Shown here piece after piece: positions 44,492 to 53,747 of a DNA stretch of 64,000 nt; position 1 is the first letter of the stretch, and every line of letters starts with the position of its first letter. This DNA is from Proteiniphilum saccharofermentans (GTDB lineage: Bacteria; Bacteroidota; Bacteroidia; Bacteroidales; Dysgonomonadaceae), in assembly GCF_900095135.1 (NCBI RefSeq), contig NZ_LT605205.1, positions 4,092,001-4,156,000 of the forward strand, written 5' to 3'. The translations under genes and the position numbers were made by a program. The notes beneath the pieces are model-generated. The model saw only the letters and a list, made by a program, of their open reading frames with translations, was not told where the DNA came from and searched no databases.

Positions 44492-44555
44492 AATATAGTG
44501 AAAGCCGAGGGAATAACCAAGCTTGCTTGAGTTATTCCGAGGCGCATCCTATATT
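44492..44555. repeat. 64-nt hairpin repeat, copy 2
   Basis: Exactly the same length as copy 1, offset by 69 nt. The stem is GGAATAAC (44510-44517) with GTTATTCC (44531-44538), and CAAG with CTTG at the tip. Three pairs differ from copy 1 on both sides, preserving pairing. AAAGATAGTG at about 44560 looks like the start of a lost third copy. Confidence 0.8.
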
Positions 44556-44642
44556 CTCTAAAGATAGTGATTTAATGGGATAATGGGATTAATGTGCCAA
44601 TGAGACTAATATGGTAATTAGTAATTGGTAATCTTCAACACT

Positions 44643-46445
44643 CTATACATAAAGCTTATCAATAATATCGGCGTACCTCTCCAGAATCACTTTTCTCCGT
44701 AGTTTAAGGGTATTGGTCAACTCACCGGTTTCCATCCGGAATGGCTCGGATAGCAGAGCGAAGCGTTTAATTTTCTCATAGGAAGTGAACTGTGCCTGCA
44801 GCAGTTCGATGCGGCCGAAAATAAAAGCGTGGATATCAGGATTGTTCACCAACCCTTCCATCGAATCGAACGCAATACCCTGTTGGTTGGCATAGGCTTT
44901 GAGGGCTTCATAGTTAGGAACGATCAACGCGCTTACAAATTTGCGCTCGTCTCCAATCACCGCTACCTGATCAATATATTTATCCTCCCCTATACGCGTT
45001 TCGATCATTTGCGGTGCAATATATTTTCCATTGGAAGTTTTGTAGAGGTCCTTAATCCGATCGGTGAGAATAATCTCATTATTTTCCGTAAGGGAACCGG
45101 CGTCTCCTGTCCTGAAATAGCCATCCCCGGTAAAAGCAGCCTTCGTTGCCTCCGGTTTATTATAATACCCACACGTCACTGTTGCCCCCTTTACCAATAT
45201 CTCATTGTTCTCCCCGATCTTCACATCCACATCAGGCATTACTTTTCCCACGGTACCGATACGGAATCCCCTTGCAGGAAAACAACTCACTGTGGCGGTA
45301 GTTTCTGTAAGGCCGTAACCATATATCAGGTGCACATCTATCGACTGCATGAATTCGTTAATGGTATCCGACAAAGGAGCCCCTGCTACAGGAAAGAAAT
45401 TTCCACGGTCAATACCCACTACCCGTTTTACCAGATAAAAAACGGTATGCCTGTAGAGAAAGAATTTTATCCTGTTACCTATCGGAGGCCTCTTCCCTTC
45501 GTTTATAAATTCCAAATTATGACGGCGGCCTGTTTTCACGGCATCTGTAAACAGCCATTTCATAACTCCCGAAGCGCTGTCCATTTTCTCTTTCACACCA
45601 TCATATACCTTTTCCCAGAAACGGGGGACATTGCTCATCAATGTGGGACGCACCTGTTTAATGGTTTCCCTGATTTCCCCCGGCTCCTTGTTCACTGCCA
45701 CAGTTATTCCTTTGTATAGACAGTAATAACTCCAGGCCTTTTCAAAGATATGGGTAAGAGGAAGAAAACACATGGAAAGATCTTTTTCCGACAAATCGGT
45801 AAGCCGGATATCATGTATCCTGAATATTTCAGAGAAGTTGGCATGTGTCAGCATCACTCCTTTCGGCTCACCGGTAGTCCCTGAAGTATAGATAATAGTC
45901 GCCAGGTCGTTATTATCCAGTTGCTTCAACCTGGCATTCACCAATGCCAACGACTCGGAATTATCCCCGGTAGTAATGAAATCATCAAAATAGACCGACG
46001 TCTTGTCGTCAGGTTTCAAAACGACATTCCTGTCGAAGACAATCAGTTTTTCAAGCAAATTATTCTCTTGTTGAACCTTATATGCATTATTATATTGGAA
46101 CTGCTCTCCCACAAAAAGTAGTTTTATCCGGGCATCATTCACAATATAACTTACCTGCATCGGCGAAGAAGTCGCATACATCGGTACCATCACCGCCTTG
46201 TTGGCATATACTGCAAAATCGGTGATCAGATATTTTCCCATATTCTGGGAATATATCCCGATATTATCTCCCGGTTCCACTGCCATTTCCGCCAGGGCTT
46301 GGGCAGCTTTCATGATCTTATCCGATAGATCGTTCCATGACAAATGCAACCACTCGCCAGCCGGCCCCTGATACATGACTGCTGTTTTTTTACCATATTT
46401 TTGTGCCTGCCTGTGAACAAGTCCGCCTAAATGAGAATATGCCAT
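44643..46445 (-). CDS. long-chain fatty acid--CoA ligase (AMP-forming)
   Basis: A 600-residue adenylate-forming enzyme. The AMP/ATP loop reads TIIYTSGTTGEPKGVMLTH, followed by LPLTHIFEKAW, the YGLTETTATVS motif and TGDAG...DRIKDLYKTSNGKYIAPQMIE near the C-terminus. It activates fatty acids to acyl-CoA, probably at the inner face of the membrane. The homologues in Bacteroidota (FadD15-like) commonly show this layout. It has its own promoter (46466-46499). Confidence 0.93.
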   Translation of the reverse strand: MAYSHLGGLVHRQAQKYGKKTAVMYQGPAGEWLHLSWNDLSDKIMKAAQALAEMAVEPGDNIGIYSQNMGKYLITDFAVYANKAVMVPMYATSSPMQVSYIVNDARIKLLFVGEQFQYNNAYKVQQENNLLEKLIVFDRNVVLKPDDKTSVYFDDFITTGDNSESLALVNARLKQLDNNDLATIIYTSGTTGEPKGVMLTHANFSEIFRIHDIRLTDLSEKDLSMCFLPLTHIFEKAWSYYCLYKGITVAVNKEPGEIRETIKQVRPTLMSNVPRFWEKVYDGVKEKMDSASGVMKWLFTDAVKTGRRHNLEFINEGKRPPIGNRIKFFLYRHTVFYLVKRVVGIDRGNFFPVAGAPLSDTINEFMQSIDVHLIYGYGLTETTATVSCFPARGFRIGTVGKVMPDVDVKIGENNEILVKGATVTCGYYNKPEATKAAFTGDGYFRTGDAGSLTENNEIILTDRIKDLYKTSNGKYIAPQMIETRIGEDKYIDQVAVIGDERKFVSALIVPNYEALKAYANQQGIAFDSMEGLVNNPDIHAFIFGRIELLQAQFTSYEKIKRFALLSEPFRMETGELTNTLKLRRKVILERYADIIDKLYV

Positions 46446-46465
46446 TGCCTTCTGTTTAATTCAGT

Positions 46466-46499
46466 CAAAAATACACTTTTTTCCCGATTATGCCTCAAA
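46466..46499 (-). promoter_or_regulatory. promoter of the acyl-CoA ligase gene
   Basis: On the minus strand TTTG (46496-46499), 22 nt, TATTTTTG (46466-46473); 20 bp from the ATG. Confidence 0.65.
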
Positions 46500-46631
46500 A
46501 TAATGTGCTTTTTTTATAGTTTTGCCCTGTTTTATTCTCTGTTGGTTCAATTTTACTTAACAATCTAAAAACTCGAAGATTAATTAACTACACTTAACGT
46601 GTTTTTTTGACAGAAAATAAAAGTGACCCAT

Positions 46632-46639
46632 TATCTTTG
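46632..46639 (+). promoter_or_regulatory. -7 element close to the DUF4294 gene start
   Basis: TATCTTTG lies 7 bp before the ATG at 46647, again predicting a leaderless or very short-leader transcript. It also shows that the in-frame GTG at 46623 cannot be the start. Confidence 0.6.
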
Positions 46640-46646
46640 CATTGTT

Positions 46647-47291
46647 ATGGAAAGACTGAGCATTATATCCCTTACACTATTGACAACTCTTTTATCCCCT
46701 GCGATAAAAGCACAGGGGTATTATGCAGCTAACATAAGCCCCGACTCAAACACACCGGCATCTACTATTTTTTTAATGCCGAATGTGTATCCTGCCGTGG
46801 TATTGGAAGGTGACACTGTCGCCTGTATGTGGTTGAAGGATTTTATTAAGTATTCTCCGCTTACCTTCCGCAACACCAAAGATCAGATAGCCTATACCAG
46901 GCTGGTTCGTGATGTAAAGAAAACACTCCCTTACGCGAAAGAAATTGCGGCCATTATCCTGGAAACATATGAATATATGGAGACGCTTCCCAACGATAAA
47001 GAGCGGCAAAAACACCTCAATCGGATGGAGAAATACCTTATGGATCAATATACCCCCAAAATGAAAAAACTTACCCGGTCGCAGGGACAACTATTAATGA
47101 AATTAGTTGACCGGGAAACCAACTCCTCCTCCTATCACATTATCGACGCCTTTATGGGTAGTTTTAAAGCGTGGTCCTACAACCTGTTTGCCGGAATGTT
47201 CGGCAATAGCCTCAAGACCAGGTATAACCCCTTTGGAGAAGACCGTGTAACAGAGCGTGTCTGCGTCCTTGTGGAACAAGGAGCGGTGTGA
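46647..47291 (+). CDS. exported DUF4294-like protein
   Basis: A 214-residue protein with signal peptide MERLSIISLTLLTTLLSPAIKA. The mature part is helical, with features of the Bacteroidota DUF4294 family: VVLEGDTVACMWLKDF, YTRLVRDVKKTLPYAKEIA, and LTRSQGQLLMKLVDRETNSSSY. Function unknown; the family is found as single genes. It should be periplasmic or attached to the outer membrane. Confidence 0.82.
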   Translation: MERLSIISLTLLTTLLSPAIKAQGYYAANISPDSNTPASTIFLMPNVYPAVVLEGDTVACMWLKDFIKYSPLTFRNTKDQIAYTRLVRDVKKTLPYAKEIAAIILETYEYMETLPNDKERQKHLNRMEKYLMDQYTPKMKKLTRSQGQLLMKLVDRETNSSSYHIIDAFMGSFKAWSYNLFAGMFGNSLKTRYNPFGEDRVTERVCVLVEQGAV

Positions 47292-47309
47292 TGAATTTAG
47301 TAATTACTA

Positions 47310-47331
47310 ATTATCGCATGAAGTGCATTAT
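47310..47331. repeat. mini-hairpin of the TTATCG-type family
   Basis: attatcgcatgaagtgcatta-type sequence; it is the inverted form of 14101-14120 with a single change in the loop arm. Confidence 0.5.
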
Positions 47332-47355
47332 CATCAAATCATCACATTAATTTGT

Positions 47356-47363
47356 TACCTTTG
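47356..47363 (+). promoter_or_regulatory. -7 element of the SulP carrier gene
   Basis: TACCTTTG, 56 bp before the ATG. In between is an imperfect palindrome, CCGGG...CCCGG (about 47379-47398). Confidence 0.5.
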
Positions 47364-47418
47364 CATTGTCATTTTTCCGGGCACCTAGGCACCCGGGTAT
47401 ATTATTCACGTTATTTTC

Positions 47419-49134
47419 ATGAGGATAAATTTCTTGCAGGATTTTCAACCTGTACTTTTTCAATCATTAAAAACCTATAACAAAGAGAAATTCTTTGCCG
47501 ACCTGATGTCAGGATTAATTGTGGGAGTGGTAGCATTGCCACTGGCCATTGCTTTTGGGATTGCATCAGGAGTTGCGCCGGAGAAGGGGATCTATACAGC
47601 CATAATCGCCGGATTCATCATCTCATTCCTGGGTGGCAGTAAAGTTCAGATCGGTGGTCCTACCGGCGCCTTTATCGTGATTGTCTATGGTATTGTAGAG
47701 CAATACGGAGTGCAAGGCCTTGCCATTGCGACCGTACTGGCCGGCATAATGCTTTTGGCAATGGGTTTCCTGAAACTGGGAGCAGTCATCAAATTTATCC
47801 CCTATCCCATTGTTATCGGCTTCACAAGTGGTATCGCCCTGACCATCTTCTCCACACAGATAAAAGATTTTTTCGGACTTACCACTCCAGCATTGCCGTC
47901 CGGCTTCATTGAAAAATGGGGTGTCTACCTCCAGCATTTCGGCTCGATCAATTGGTGGGCTGCACTCATCGCCATGATAAGCGTAGTCATTATCATATTC
48001 ACCCCAAAAATATCAAGAAAGGTGCCGGGCTCACTGGTAGCACTTGTCGTGATGACTTTGGCGGCTTACCTGATGAAAACCTACGGAGGCATTACAACCA
48101 TAGAGACTATTGGCGACAGGTTTATCATCAACAACCAGTTGCCTGATATGGAACAAATACCGCTAAGTCTCGAAAGCATCCGGTTGCTGTCCCCTGCCGC
48201 ATTTACCATAGCCATGCTGGGAGCTATCGAATCACTATTATCGGCTACGGTAGCGGATGGAGCAACCGGACACAAGCACAATTCGAATATGGAACTGGTG
48301 GCACAGGGCGCGGCCAATATCATCACCCCATTTTTTGGAGGTATCCCGGCTACCGGAGCCATTGCACGCACAATGACCAACATCAACAATGGCGGAAGGA
48401 CACCTGTCGCGGGAATTATCCACGCCGTGGTACTCCTGTTGATAGTCCTGTTCCTGGGTGATCTTACCCGGCATATCCCCATGGCTTGCCTTGCAGGGGT
48501 ATTGGTGGTTGTAGCATACAACATGAGTGAGTGGCGTACATTCGTATTACTCACCAGACAGTCGAAATCGACTATGGGTATTCTGATGACCACCTTTTTG
48601 CTTACTGTTATTTTCGATCTGACCATCGCCATAGGAGTCGGTTTGATGCTTGCGATTTTCGGCTTTCTCAAGAGAATGAATGAAAGTACCCAGATATCCC
48701 GTACTACCGGAAGTATTGATCTGGCAAAAGAGATGGAATCCCAATCTGCCGACACTCAGGAAGAAGTACTTCATCTGCCCGATGGTGTGGAAGTCTATGA
48801 AATTGAAGGGCCTTTCTTTTTTGGAGTAGCCAGTAAATTCGATGAGATAACACGGGAATTGGGGGATCATCCACGTATTCGGATTATCCGTATGCGAATG
48901 GTGCCTTTCATCGACTCAACCGGATTGAACAACCTCGAAATGTTGTGTAGACGGTCAAAGAAAGAGAAGATACAAATCATTCTTTCAGGAGTGAAAGAGA
49001 ATGTACGCGAAAGTATCGAAAAGTCGGATATTCCACAGATCATCGGGAGTGAGAATATCTGTTCCAATATCCACCTGGCAGTAGAGAGAGCTGTATTATT
49101 GAATGCAGGGCAAAAACAGGCTAACGATGGTTGA
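47419..49134 (+). CDS. SulP-family anion transporter with STAS domain
   Basis: A 571-residue carrier. Residues about 25-420 contain 12-14 membrane segments with the SulP signatures (LMSGLIVGVVALPLAIAFGIASGVAPEKGIYTAIIAGF, GGPTGAF, ATGAIARTMTNINNGGRTPVAGIIHAV). A C-terminal cytoplasmic STAS domain follows (EVYEIEGPFFFGVASKFDEI and RIIRMRMVPFIDSTGLNNLE). Substrates in the family include sulfate and bicarbonate; sequence does not choose. Its end overlaps the next gene by 8 bp. Confidence 0.93.
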   Translation: MRINFLQDFQPVLFQSLKTYNKEKFFADLMSGLIVGVVALPLAIAFGIASGVAPEKGIYTAIIAGFIISFLGGSKVQIGGPTGAFIVIVYGIVEQYGVQGLAIATVLAGIMLLAMGFLKLGAVIKFIPYPIVIGFTSGIALTIFSTQIKDFFGLTTPALPSGFIEKWGVYLQHFGSINWWAALIAMISVVIIIFTPKISRKVPGSLVALVVMTLAAYLMKTYGGITTIETIGDRFIINNQLPDMEQIPLSLESIRLLSPAAFTIAMLGAIESLLSATVADGATGHKHNSNMELVAQGAANIITPFFGGIPATGAIARTMTNINNGGRTPVAGIIHAVVLLLIVLFLGDLTRHIPMACLAGVLVVVAYNMSEWRTFVLLTRQSKSTMGILMTTFLLTVIFDLTIAIGVGLMLAIFGFLKRMNESTQISRTTGSIDLAKEMESQSADTQEEVLHLPDGVEVYEIEGPFFFGVASKFDEITRELGDHPRIRIIRMRMVPFIDSTGLNNLEMLCRRSKKEKIQIILSGVKENVRESIEKSDIPQIIGSENICSNIHLAVERAVLLNAGQKQANDG

Positions 49135-50974
49135 TCCGATTAACAACCGATCCTACCAACCCACAGACTGGTTACCTACCACTAAGAAAGAATTGGATCT
49201 TCGTGGATGGGATACCCTGGATGTGATCCTTTTCTCCGGTGATGCCTATATCGATCACCCCTCTTTTGGCACAGCAGTAATTGGCCGCCTGCTCGAAAGC
49301 CAGGGCTTACGTGTGGCGATTGTACCACAACCCAACTGGCGGGACGATTTACGTGATTTCAAGAAACTGGGCACTCCCCGCCTCTTCTTTGCAGTGACCG
49401 CCGGCGTAATGGATTCAATGATCAATCATTACACAGCCAATAAAAGGCTCCGATCACAGGATGCTTACACCCCTGACGGCCGGGCCGATATGCGCCCCGA
49501 CAGGGCAGTAACTGTCTATTCCCGTATCCTGAAAGAACTCTATCCCGACATACCGGTCGTAATCGGCGGAGTGGAAGCTTCACTGCGCCGGGTCACCCAT
49601 TACGATTATTGGGATGATAAACTCCACAAAAGCATCCTGACAGATGCAAAAGCCGACCTGCTGATATACGGAATGGGGGAACTCCCCCTGAAACAACTGA
49701 TACGTGAGATCCACAGCGGAAAATCCATCCAGAAGATCAATGATATTCCGCAAACCGCCTTTCTATGCACTGAAGCTCCGGAAAATCCGTTCAATGAAGA
49801 AATCTCCCTTTTTTCGCATGAGGAGTGTGCGAAAGATAAATTGAAACAGGCTAAAAATTTCCGTGTGGTAGAGGAACAATCCAACCGGCTCCGTGCTGCA
49901 CGCATTCTTCAAAAGGTAGATGGCAGAACGCTTGTCGTCAATCCCCCCTATCCCCCGATGGGAGAGGAAGAGATTGACGCCTCGTTCGACCTTCCTTATA
50001 CCCGGCTACCCCATCCAAAATACAAGGGCAAGCATATCCCGGCTTATGAGATGATCAAATTCTCGGTCAATCTCCATAGAGGATGTTTCGGGGGATGTGC
50101 TTTCTGCACTATCTCTGCACACCAGGGGAAATTCATTGCTTCACGCTCCAAACAATCTATTTTGGATGAAGTGGAGAAAATCACCCAGATGCCCGACTTC
50201 AAAGGATATATCAGTGATCTGGGAGGCCCCTCTGCTAATATGTACCGGATGCAAGGGAAGGATCTCTCTATTTGCGAAAAGTGTAAAAAACCCTCCTGCA
50301 TCTTCCCGAAGGTCTGTTTTAACCTGAATACCGATCATTCCGACCTGATAGAGATATACAGGGCGGTGGATGCATTGCCGGGAATAAAGAAATCATTTAT
50401 CGGAAGCGGCATCCGCTACGATATGCTGTTGCAGGAGAGCAACGATGAGAAAACCAATGAATCGTACCGGACATACCTCGGCGAACTGATCAGGAATCAT
50501 GTCTCAGGCAGATTGAAAGTGGCTCCTGAACACACATCGGATGATACCCTGAAAATAATGCGGAAACCTTCTTTCGGTTATTTCGACCGGTTCAAACAAA
50601 TCTTCGATGAAGTGAATAAAAAACATTCACTGAATCAACAATTAATTCCTTACTTCATTTCATCGCATCCGGGATGTAGAGAGGAAGATATGGCTGAACT
50701 GGCCGTTATCACAAAAAAACTGAACTTCAAGCTGGAACAGATACAGGACTTCACTCCTTCTCCCATGACACTGGCTACCGAAATCTATTACACCGGTTAT
50801 CATCCTTATACATTGCAACCAGTATATACGGCCAAAACCAAAGAGGAAAAAAATGAGCAACGTCAATTTTTCTTTTGGTATGATCCTAAACAGAGACAAT
50901 CGGTAATCAAAAGACTTAAACGAATAGGTAGGCCCGACCTGATCAAAAAACTTTATTCAAAAGATATTCTATAA
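49127..50974 (+). CDS. YgiQ-family radical SAM protein
   Basis: A 615-residue protein. An N-terminal B12-binding-like region (residues about 20-180, with IVPQPNWRDDLRDF and VVIGGVEASLRRVTHYDYWD) precedes the radical SAM core, whose cluster cysteines are C320, C324 and C327 in HRGCFGGCAFC. A C-terminal DUF3362-like part carries more cysteines upstream (CEKCKKPSCIFPKVC). The UPF0313/YgiQ family has no settled reaction. The ATG at 49127 was preferred to an earlier frame start that would lie deeper in the SulP gene; the 8-bp overlap suggests coupling. Confidence 0.9.
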   Translation: MVDPINNRSYQPTDWLPTTKKELDLRGWDTLDVILFSGDAYIDHPSFGTAVIGRLLESQGLRVAIVPQPNWRDDLRDFKKLGTPRLFFAVTAGVMDSMINHYTANKRLRSQDAYTPDGRADMRPDRAVTVYSRILKELYPDIPVVIGGVEASLRRVTHYDYWDDKLHKSILTDAKADLLIYGMGELPLKQLIREIHSGKSIQKINDIPQTAFLCTEAPENPFNEEISLFSHEECAKDKLKQAKNFRVVEEQSNRLRAARILQKVDGRTLVVNPPYPPMGEEEIDASFDLPYTRLPHPKYKGKHIPAYEMIKFSVNLHRGCFGGCAFCTISAHQGKFIASRSKQSILDEVEKITQMPDFKGYISDLGGPSANMYRMQGKDLSICEKCKKPSCIFPKVCFNLNTDHSDLIEIYRAVDALPGIKKSFIGSGIRYDMLLQESNDEKTNESYRTYLGELIRNHVSGRLKVAPEHTSDDTLKIMRKPSFGYFDRFKQIFDEVNKKHSLNQQLIPYFISSHPGCREEDMAELAVITKKLNFKLEQIQDFTPSPMTLATEIYYTGYHPYTLQPVYTAKTKEEKNEQRQFFFWYDPKQRQSVIKRLKRIGRPDLIKKLYSKDIL

Positions 50975-50978
50975 AGAA

Positions 50979-51023
50979 ACTCAAGTTTCACAAGTTGTGT
51001 GATTACGACTAAATCATCCGGCT
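50979..51023. repeat. 43-nt dispersed repeat, copy 1
   Basis: TCAAGTTTC...CATCCGGCT: matches 55478-55521 at 34 of 43 positions, with seven of nine differences being transitions. It lies just after the YgiQ stop. The remainder of the 51024-51217 spacer is AT-rich and shows no gene. Confidence 0.6.
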
Positions 51024-51217
51024 TTTTTAATCCTTTTAATCATACATATTTCTCAAATATACTTACCAAAAGTAATGTAAAGAAATAATAGCTCTAATTG
51101 GGCTGAACAACTTAAACAATGTTAAATATTAAAATTTCCCTGTTTCTTCATGCAGCGTTTTCTCTTTTTATGCATCTGTTATAATAAAGAAAAGAAAACA
51201 AAATAGAATATAGTTGC

Positions 51218-51955
51218 ATGAAGAAATCAGTATTAAAAATCAGTATCCTTTTGATGGGGTTTTTACTGGCTATTCCCTCCTGTGACGATAATGGAAGGTC
51301 ATTGGGAGATATTTACATCAGTATAGCCACAGTCGTACCGGAAGGCGAAAACAACTATTCATTCTTATTGGACAATGGCAAACGCCTATGGCCTGCGGCC
51401 AGTAATATAAGATATACCCCGAAGGACAACCAGCGTGTCTTTCTTAATTATACTATTCTTTGGGACAGCCCGGGAACAACATACGATTATGACATCAAAG
51501 TAAATGATATCTGGAATATCCTTACAAAGCAACCAATTGAGTTAAATGCGGAGAACGAAGACAGCATAGGCAACGATCCGGTAAGGATCAAGGACATATG
51601 GGTAGGGGGTGATTATCTGAATGTATCGTTTTTGTTCAATTATGGTGGTGTAAAACCGCACCTGATCAACCTTGTAGAGAATACACTTTCAGAAGGATCA
51701 TCACCCAACGCAATTGATCTGGAGTTCCGTCACAATGCTTATGAGAGTACACAGACAAAATTATATGAAGGTTTTGTTTGTTTCGATCTGAAACCCTTCA
51801 GGGATGATAACGCCGACTCTGTAAACCTTTCCATTAAAGTGAAAGGATGGAACGGAGAAACAACATACGACTTGGTTTACAGGTATAACCAACCCGTTGC
51901 GGAAAAAACCGCCCGGACACTTACACCTGTAATATCATCGAATGAATACTATTAA
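51218..51955 (+). CDS. NigD-like lipoprotein
   Basis: A 245-residue lipoprotein with lipobox IPSC (signal peptide residues 1-21). The family features are DDNGRSLGDIYISIATVVPEGENNYSFLLDNGKRLWPA and the late Y-D-L-V-Y-R-Y strand. NigD-like proteins are encoded beside bacteriocin or surface loci in Bacteroidales and have unknown roles; two beta domains are typical. It points towards the polysaccharide locus but is separated from it by a terminator. Confidence 0.85.
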   Translation: MKKSVLKISILLMGFLLAIPSCDDNGRSLGDIYISIATVVPEGENNYSFLLDNGKRLWPAASNIRYTPKDNQRVFLNYTILWDSPGTTYDYDIKVNDIWNILTKQPIELNAENEDSIGNDPVRIKDIWVGGDYLNVSFLFNYGGVKPHLINLVENTLSEGSSPNAIDLEFRHNAYESTQTKLYEGFVCFDLKPFRDDNADSVNLSIKVKGWNGETTYDLVYRYNQPVAEKTARTLTPVISSNEYY

Positions 51956-52015
51956 ATATCGAAACCACAACTTAATTAGTTCTATTTCTTATATGACTTT
52001 TTGATTTTCCAATAG

Positions 52016-52050
52016 CCGGGTGGTCTCTGTGAAGAAACCACCCGGTTTGC
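52016..52050 (+). terminator. terminator of the NigD-like gene
   Basis: CCGGGTGGT (52016-52024) pairs with ACCACCCGG (52037-52045), a perfect 9-bp stem followed by TTTGCTTTA. Confidence 0.8.
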
Positions 52051-52109
52051 TTTATTGACTATAATGAATATTTCATGACCGAATAGAGGTTTTCAAGATA
52101 CTTAATATT

Positions 52110-53726
52110 TTATTCTCCATGCTGATAATCAAACCAGTCGAAATATGCTTTAGCATTACTCGATTTGCCATTGGATGAAGCATACAGCCCAATCATTACT
52201 CCGGTGAATCCTCCGGCAACTTCAGTACTCAGATAGCGCGTATCCTGTTTACCTAATTCAATGTATTCTTTTTTTTGCGGGTCAGCAAAATAGAATGAAT
52301 ATTGATCCGGGGAACCTTCTATCTTGAGCAAAACTTTATTTCCGTCAACCACTTTTTCAGCAGCAATATATGATAGCGAACCTATACGGACACGTAACTG
52401 GATAATCCTGTTTTTATCTGATTTTTTTAATAACAAGTCATAATGATGCGTATTATTTTGTATCAAAGTCATCCCGGCTTCTTCATTATCGTTTAAAGAA
52501 TTGAATTCCAGATGTGTTGCAGCTGTGAAATCGTGCCCTGTCTGTCTTCTGCAAACCATAGAAACAGCTTCGGCATCATTCAGTGTGTAAGGGGATGCGG
52601 TTATTCTTAAATGTCCTTTCTCTTCTATTAAGGAATAATTATCTCTTATAGGATTTCGTAAATATTGCCAATCAAAGTTCAACTTGTCTTCATTGAATTC
52701 AGTTCGAGTAGGCACCATCTCAAACGGCTTAAGAGGTAATGTCGGGACATTCATTTGGATTGATACTGTGCCATTACCGTTAACCTGAGGCCATCCACCT
52801 GTAGGCCAATCAACGGGAGCAAGGAATGTCTCCCGTCCAAGCACATGATAATAAGCCCACTTATGAGTTACCCGAAACCCCAGAAATACCATCCACCATG
52901 AACCATCCTGAGCCTGGACAAGATCGGCATGTCCCACACCCTGAATCTGGTTGGCCTGACCTAAACGATTAGCGTGTGTGAGAATCGGATTAAGAGGACA
53001 GGATTCGTAGGGGCCATAAAGATGTTTACTGCGTCCGATGGTAGCGCTATGCATATATTCAGTCCCACCTTCTCCCAACAATAAATAATAATATCCATCT
53101 TTCTTGTATATGTGAGGTGCTTCAGGGAAACGGCCACCTATACCTCCCCAGACAAGACGTTCGGGCGCCAATCTCTTTCCTGTATTTATATCTATTTCAG
53201 TAACACGGATGCCTTCATCTCCCTGGGTAACAAAATAGGTTCTTCCATCATCATCCCAAAATATATCCGGGTCGATACTATTTATATCAATCCATACAGG
53301 CTCAGTCCATGAACCGGCAGGATCGGTAGCTGTACAAAAGAAATTTCCTCCTCCAGACACATTGGTGCAGATTACATAGAACAACCCATCATGATAACGT
53401 AAAGAAGGTGCAAATAGACCCGCAGACGCAGGTGCTTTATGCAATGGCAGTTGGGAGTCCCTAGTAAGGCAATGTCCTATTTGCTGCCAGTTGACAAGAT
53501 CTTTACTGTGATAAATAGGCAATCCCGGGAAATATTCGAAAGAAGAGGTCACGAGATAAAAGTCGTCATTCACCCTACAAATACTTGGATCAGGATTAAA
53601 TCCCCTTATTACAGGGTTTTTATACCCGTTTTGAGCCTGCATATTGTTGATAGCACATACGGTCATCGCTATGCAAATAATAGTTTTCACTAAATTGATT
53701 GCCCTCATATAATTATTATTTTTCAT
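52110..53726 (-). CDS. secreted glycoside hydrolase family 43 enzyme (beta-xylosidase/arabinofuranosidase)
   Basis: A 538-residue enzyme with a signal peptide ending NNMQAQ. The five-bladed catalytic domain shows GFNPDPSICRV (general base Asp), IDPDIFWDDDGRTYFV (pKa-modulating Asp) and PEAPHIYKKDGYYYLLLGEGGTEY (acid Glu). Residues about 350-535 are the beta-sandwich domain seen in two-domain GH43 xylosidases. In xyloglucan loci GH43 enzymes remove arabinose; in xylan loci they cut xylose ends. The start at 53726 is preferred because it gives the signal peptide. It follows the GH5 gene by about 20 bp. Confidence 0.9.
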   Translation of the reverse strand: MKNNNYMRAINLVKTIICIAMTVCAINNMQAQNGYKNPVIRGFNPDPSICRVNDDFYLVTSSFEYFPGLPIYHSKDLVNWQQIGHCLTRDSQLPLHKAPASAGLFAPSLRYHDGLFYVICTNVSGGGNFFCTATDPAGSWTEPVWIDINSIDPDIFWDDDGRTYFVTQGDEGIRVTEIDINTGKRLAPERLVWGGIGGRFPEAPHIYKKDGYYYLLLGEGGTEYMHSATIGRSKHLYGPYESCPLNPILTHANRLGQANQIQGVGHADLVQAQDGSWWMVFLGFRVTHKWAYYHVLGRETFLAPVDWPTGGWPQVNGNGTVSIQMNVPTLPLKPFEMVPTRTEFNEDKLNFDWQYLRNPIRDNYSLIEEKGHLRITASPYTLNDAEAVSMVCRRQTGHDFTAATHLEFNSLNDNEEAGMTLIQNNTHHYDLLLKKSDKNRIIQLRVRIGSLSYIAAEKVVDGNKVLLKIEGSPDQYSFYFADPQKKEYIELGKQDTRYLSTEVAGGFTGVMIGLYASSNGKSSNAKAYFDWFDYQHGE

Positions 53727-53747
53727 GAAAGTATCTTCCACTCAGTT

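Noticed and set aside
44423-44640. CRISPR array or T-box leader near leuS
   Set aside because: Only two copies, palindromic and upstream of the promoter on the template; no spacers of even size, and no T-box sequence or anti-terminator.
44829-45719. 296-codon plus-strand frame opposite the acyl-CoA ligase
   Set aside because: Antisense shadow of a strongly recognised enzyme.
46623-46646. GTG start for the DUF4294-like gene
   Set aside because: The segment contains the -7 element TATCTTTG and would delay the signal peptide; ATG at 46647 is better.
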